From an uncultured Victivallales bacterium (GTDB taxonomy: Bacteria > Verrucomicrobiota > Lentisphaeria > Oligosphaerales > JAFGRS01), in contig CAILKC010000334.1 of NCBI GenBank assembly GCA_903834675.1, forward strand, positions 1 to 5,985: a DNA stretch of 5,985 bases, written 5' to 3'. Under the pieces are notes generated by a model that had not been told where the DNA came from, did no database searches, and saw nothing but the letters and a program-made list of their open reading frames with translations. This document shows positions 4,505-5,985 of this stretch, piece after piece. The translations under genes and the position numbers were made by a program. Numbering within the stretch: position 1 is the first letter of the stretch; the number at the start of each line of letters is the position of its first letter.

Positions 4505-5968
4505 TCACGGCTCGATGCGGATCTCCACCCAGACGAGCTGTTGCGCGGGTTGCCCGGCGGGCTGCTGCAGGAACAGGTCGTTGCGGCCAGCGCGGACCGC
4601 GTCCAGCGGGCAGGCCAACTTCAGCGCCCGGACCGCGCCGCCGCCGACGTGTGAGATATCGTCCGCGGTCTGTGCCGGGGCGAGAGCCGTGCCGTTCAGG
4701 GTGCCGGTCAGGCTGGCCTCGCCGACCCCATCACGCTTGGCCAGGCCGACCACCGCCCAGACGCTGCCGGCCGCCGGTCGCGGCCCGAGTTGCAGGCTGA
4801 ACGAGCCGCCTGCCGGTGCTTCCACCGGCAGGCAGACCCCGTTCGGAAAGCCCGCCGGAACCGTGTCACGGAAGCAGACCGGGTGTCGGCGGGGGGCCTT
4901 CTGGACGGCCTCCGCGCTGAGGCCCTCCCGCAACAGCCGCGCGTAGTCGTCTTCGCCGACCGGTCGGGTCTGGCTGTCCATCCAGTTGAACAGATAAAGG
5001 CTGTCGGCGCCCCGCTGCCGACTGGCGGCGGCAAAACCGCGGGCAGCCGCCAGGTCATTGGCGACAGCGGCCCCGCCCGGCCAGGGCCGCGAGTTAAACT
5101 CCAGCCCCGGCGCTACCGTCACCCGCCCGGCGGCGTCACCCAGACGCTCGTGCCAAAGCTCTACCGGGATGTCGAAATCCGAGGTGGTCCAGAACGGACA
5201 GGGAACCAGCATATCCACCAGCCCTTCTCGGGCCCACTGCACGCCGTCCATGCCCAGACCCGCGGCGGCATCGGGGTGCGCCGGCACCCGCGCTCCCAGC
5301 CGGATACGGTGGCCGCGTTTGGCGGCCCAGGCGTCCACCCGGGTGCGAACCTCGCGCATAAAGTCGGTCAGGACCTGCGCCTCCTCGCGTTCCCGGCCGG
5401 GCGTGAGGTGGTAGCCGAAGCGCATCCAGTCCAGCTCGAGGCCATCCGCGTCGTAGCGTTCCAGGAGTTCGTCCACGAAATCCATCTGGTGGCGGCGCAC
5501 ATCGGCATGCACGTAGTTCATGGCGCGGTTGCTCCAAGGCGAGCCCGAGCCGTTGGGCACACGCCAGAACTCGGGGTGCTGGCGCCAGAAGCTCGAATGC
5601 AGATAGTTCGTGGGGTTGTCGGCGTTGTGCAGATCGTTCATCCGCATCGAGATCCACGGCGAGATGCCTTTCTCCCGGCAGCGCGCGATCCAGATGGTGT
5701 AGGGATCCAGCCCGGCCTCGGCCAGGCGCTTGCCGTTCGTCGGCCACAAATCCGTGGGCTCCTTCCCCTCGACCGGGTCCCAGATCGCCTCGCGCGTCCG
5801 GCTGCGGAAGCTGGCCCGCATCGCATTCGGGCAGAGGAAAAGGTGTGTCACCGTCGTGCCGGCATACTGGTCGATGAACCGCTGCAATCCCGGCAGGTTC
5901 ATCTGGTCCGGCTGTCTTGAGCCGAAGAAATGGCTGTCGTCCTCGTTGATCACGAACAGGTTACGCAT
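4505..5968 (-). CDS. Putative TIM-barrel glycosyl hydrolase-like protein with C-terminal beta domain
   Basis: This 487-residue protein has no signal peptide or membrane helix and is predicted cytoplasmic. Residues 1 to about 360 show the strand pattern of a TIM barrel: THLFLCPN (41-48), GISPWISMRMND (101-112), DGLELDWMRFGY (175-186), IRLGARVPAH (222-231), VDMLVPCPFW (251-260), VTVAPGLEF (283-291) and ADSLYLFNW (321-329). The DGLELDWMR motif resembles the equivalent strand of family-10-like glycosyl hydrolases (GHL10-type); E178 or D180 on this strand and E290 on a later one are candidate catalytic acids. Residues about 363-487 look like a beta-sandwich. Family membership is inferred from motif and fold pattern, and the substrate is unknown. 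ATG at 5968 is preceded by GGAGGG four bases away. No partner gene is visible in the window; any operon would extend beyond the right edge. Confidence 0.75.
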   Translation of the reverse strand: MRNLFVINEDDSHFFGSRQPDQMNLPGLQRFIDQYAGTTVTHLFLCPNAMRASFRSRTREAIWDPVEGKEPTDLWPTNGKRLAEAGLDPYTIWIARCREKGISPWISMRMNDLHNADNPTNYLHSSFWRQHPEFWRVPNGSGSPWSNRAMNYVHADVRRHQMDFVDELLERYDADGLELDWMRFGYHLTPGREREEAQVLTDFMREVRTRVDAWAAKRGHRIRLGARVPAHPDAAAGLGMDGVQWAREGLVDMLVPCPFWTTSDFDIPVELWHERLGDAAGRVTVAPGLEFNSRPWPGGAAVANDLAAARGFAAASRQRGADSLYLFNWMDSQTRPVGEDDYARLLREGLSAEAVQKAPRRHPVCFRDTVPAGFPNGVCLPVEAPAGGSFSLQLGPRPAAGSVWAVVGLAKRDGVGEASLTGTLNGTALAPAQTADDISHVGGGAVRALKLACPLDAVRAGRNDLFLQQPAGQPAQQLVWVEIRIEP

Positions 5969-5972
5969 GGCA

Positions 5973-5978
5973 CCCTCC
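5973..5978 (-). promoter_or_regulatory. Ribosome binding site of the hydrolase-like gene
   Basis: The minus strand reads GGAGGG, ending 4 bases before the ATG at 5968-5966. The GGAGG core is 5 bases from the start, a short but workable spacing. It supports the annotated start and shows that the gene is complete within the window. Confidence 0.7.
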
Positions 5979-5985
5979 GGTTCAC

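Noticed and set aside
4790..5920. Plus-strand open frame of 376 codons across the hydrolase-like gene
   Set aside because: Composition is Arg/His/Pro-rich shadow sequence with no motif, while the minus strand has a coherent barrel pattern and an SD.

Overview
This is a high-GC, gene-dense bacterial chromosomal window with four complete protein genes. Three carry clear Shine-Dalgarno sequences and the fourth has a G-rich SD-like tract. The periplasmic Do-type protease with a Sec-like signal, the SD usage and the short degenerate intergenic repeats point to a Gram-negative bacterium. The repeat family recalls intergenic repeats of purple sulfur bacteria (Chromatiaceae, Gammaproteobacteria), but that is from memory and tentative. 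The TIM-barrel hydrolase-like protein also recalls families common in Planctomycetes and Verrucomicrobia, so the lineage stays open. No tRNA, rRNA, CRISPR array, transposase or phage gene is visible.

Layout. Positions 1-146 hold no gene I can support. Positions 147-2463 hold two minus-strand genes, most likely one operon. The first (2463 to 1651) encodes a 270-residue protein with a HEAT-like helical N-terminal half and a C-terminal domain resembling YbjN/CesT-type chaperone folds. It is followed 34 bases later by a metallophosphoesterase (1616 to 147, TTG start) that has one transmembrane helix after the catalytic domain and about 185 residues predicted outside the membrane. A 501-base divergent intergenic region (2464-2964) contains small hairpins, two identical 56-base direct repeats with a partial third copy, and a leader with a perfect inverted repeat next to a sigma-E-like -35 hexamer. 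Next comes a plus-strand DegP/HtrA (Do) serine protease (2965-4467) with an intact His-Asp-Ser triad and two PDZ domains. A 37-base convergent gap with a strong hairpin separates it from a minus-strand gene (5968 to 4505) for a TIM-barrel protein resembling family-10-like glycosyl hydrolases with a C-terminal beta-rich domain.

How they fit together. Only the HEAT-like gene and the phosphoesterase look co-transcribed. A membrane-anchored cytoplasmic phosphoesterase with an exported domain, paired with a repeat/chaperone-like protein, is the least conventional part of the window. The protease is an ordinary envelope quality-control enzyme and its proximity need not mean shared function. The hydrolase-like gene probably belongs with genes beyond the right edge. 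I see no convincing evidence of a wholly new multi-gene system.
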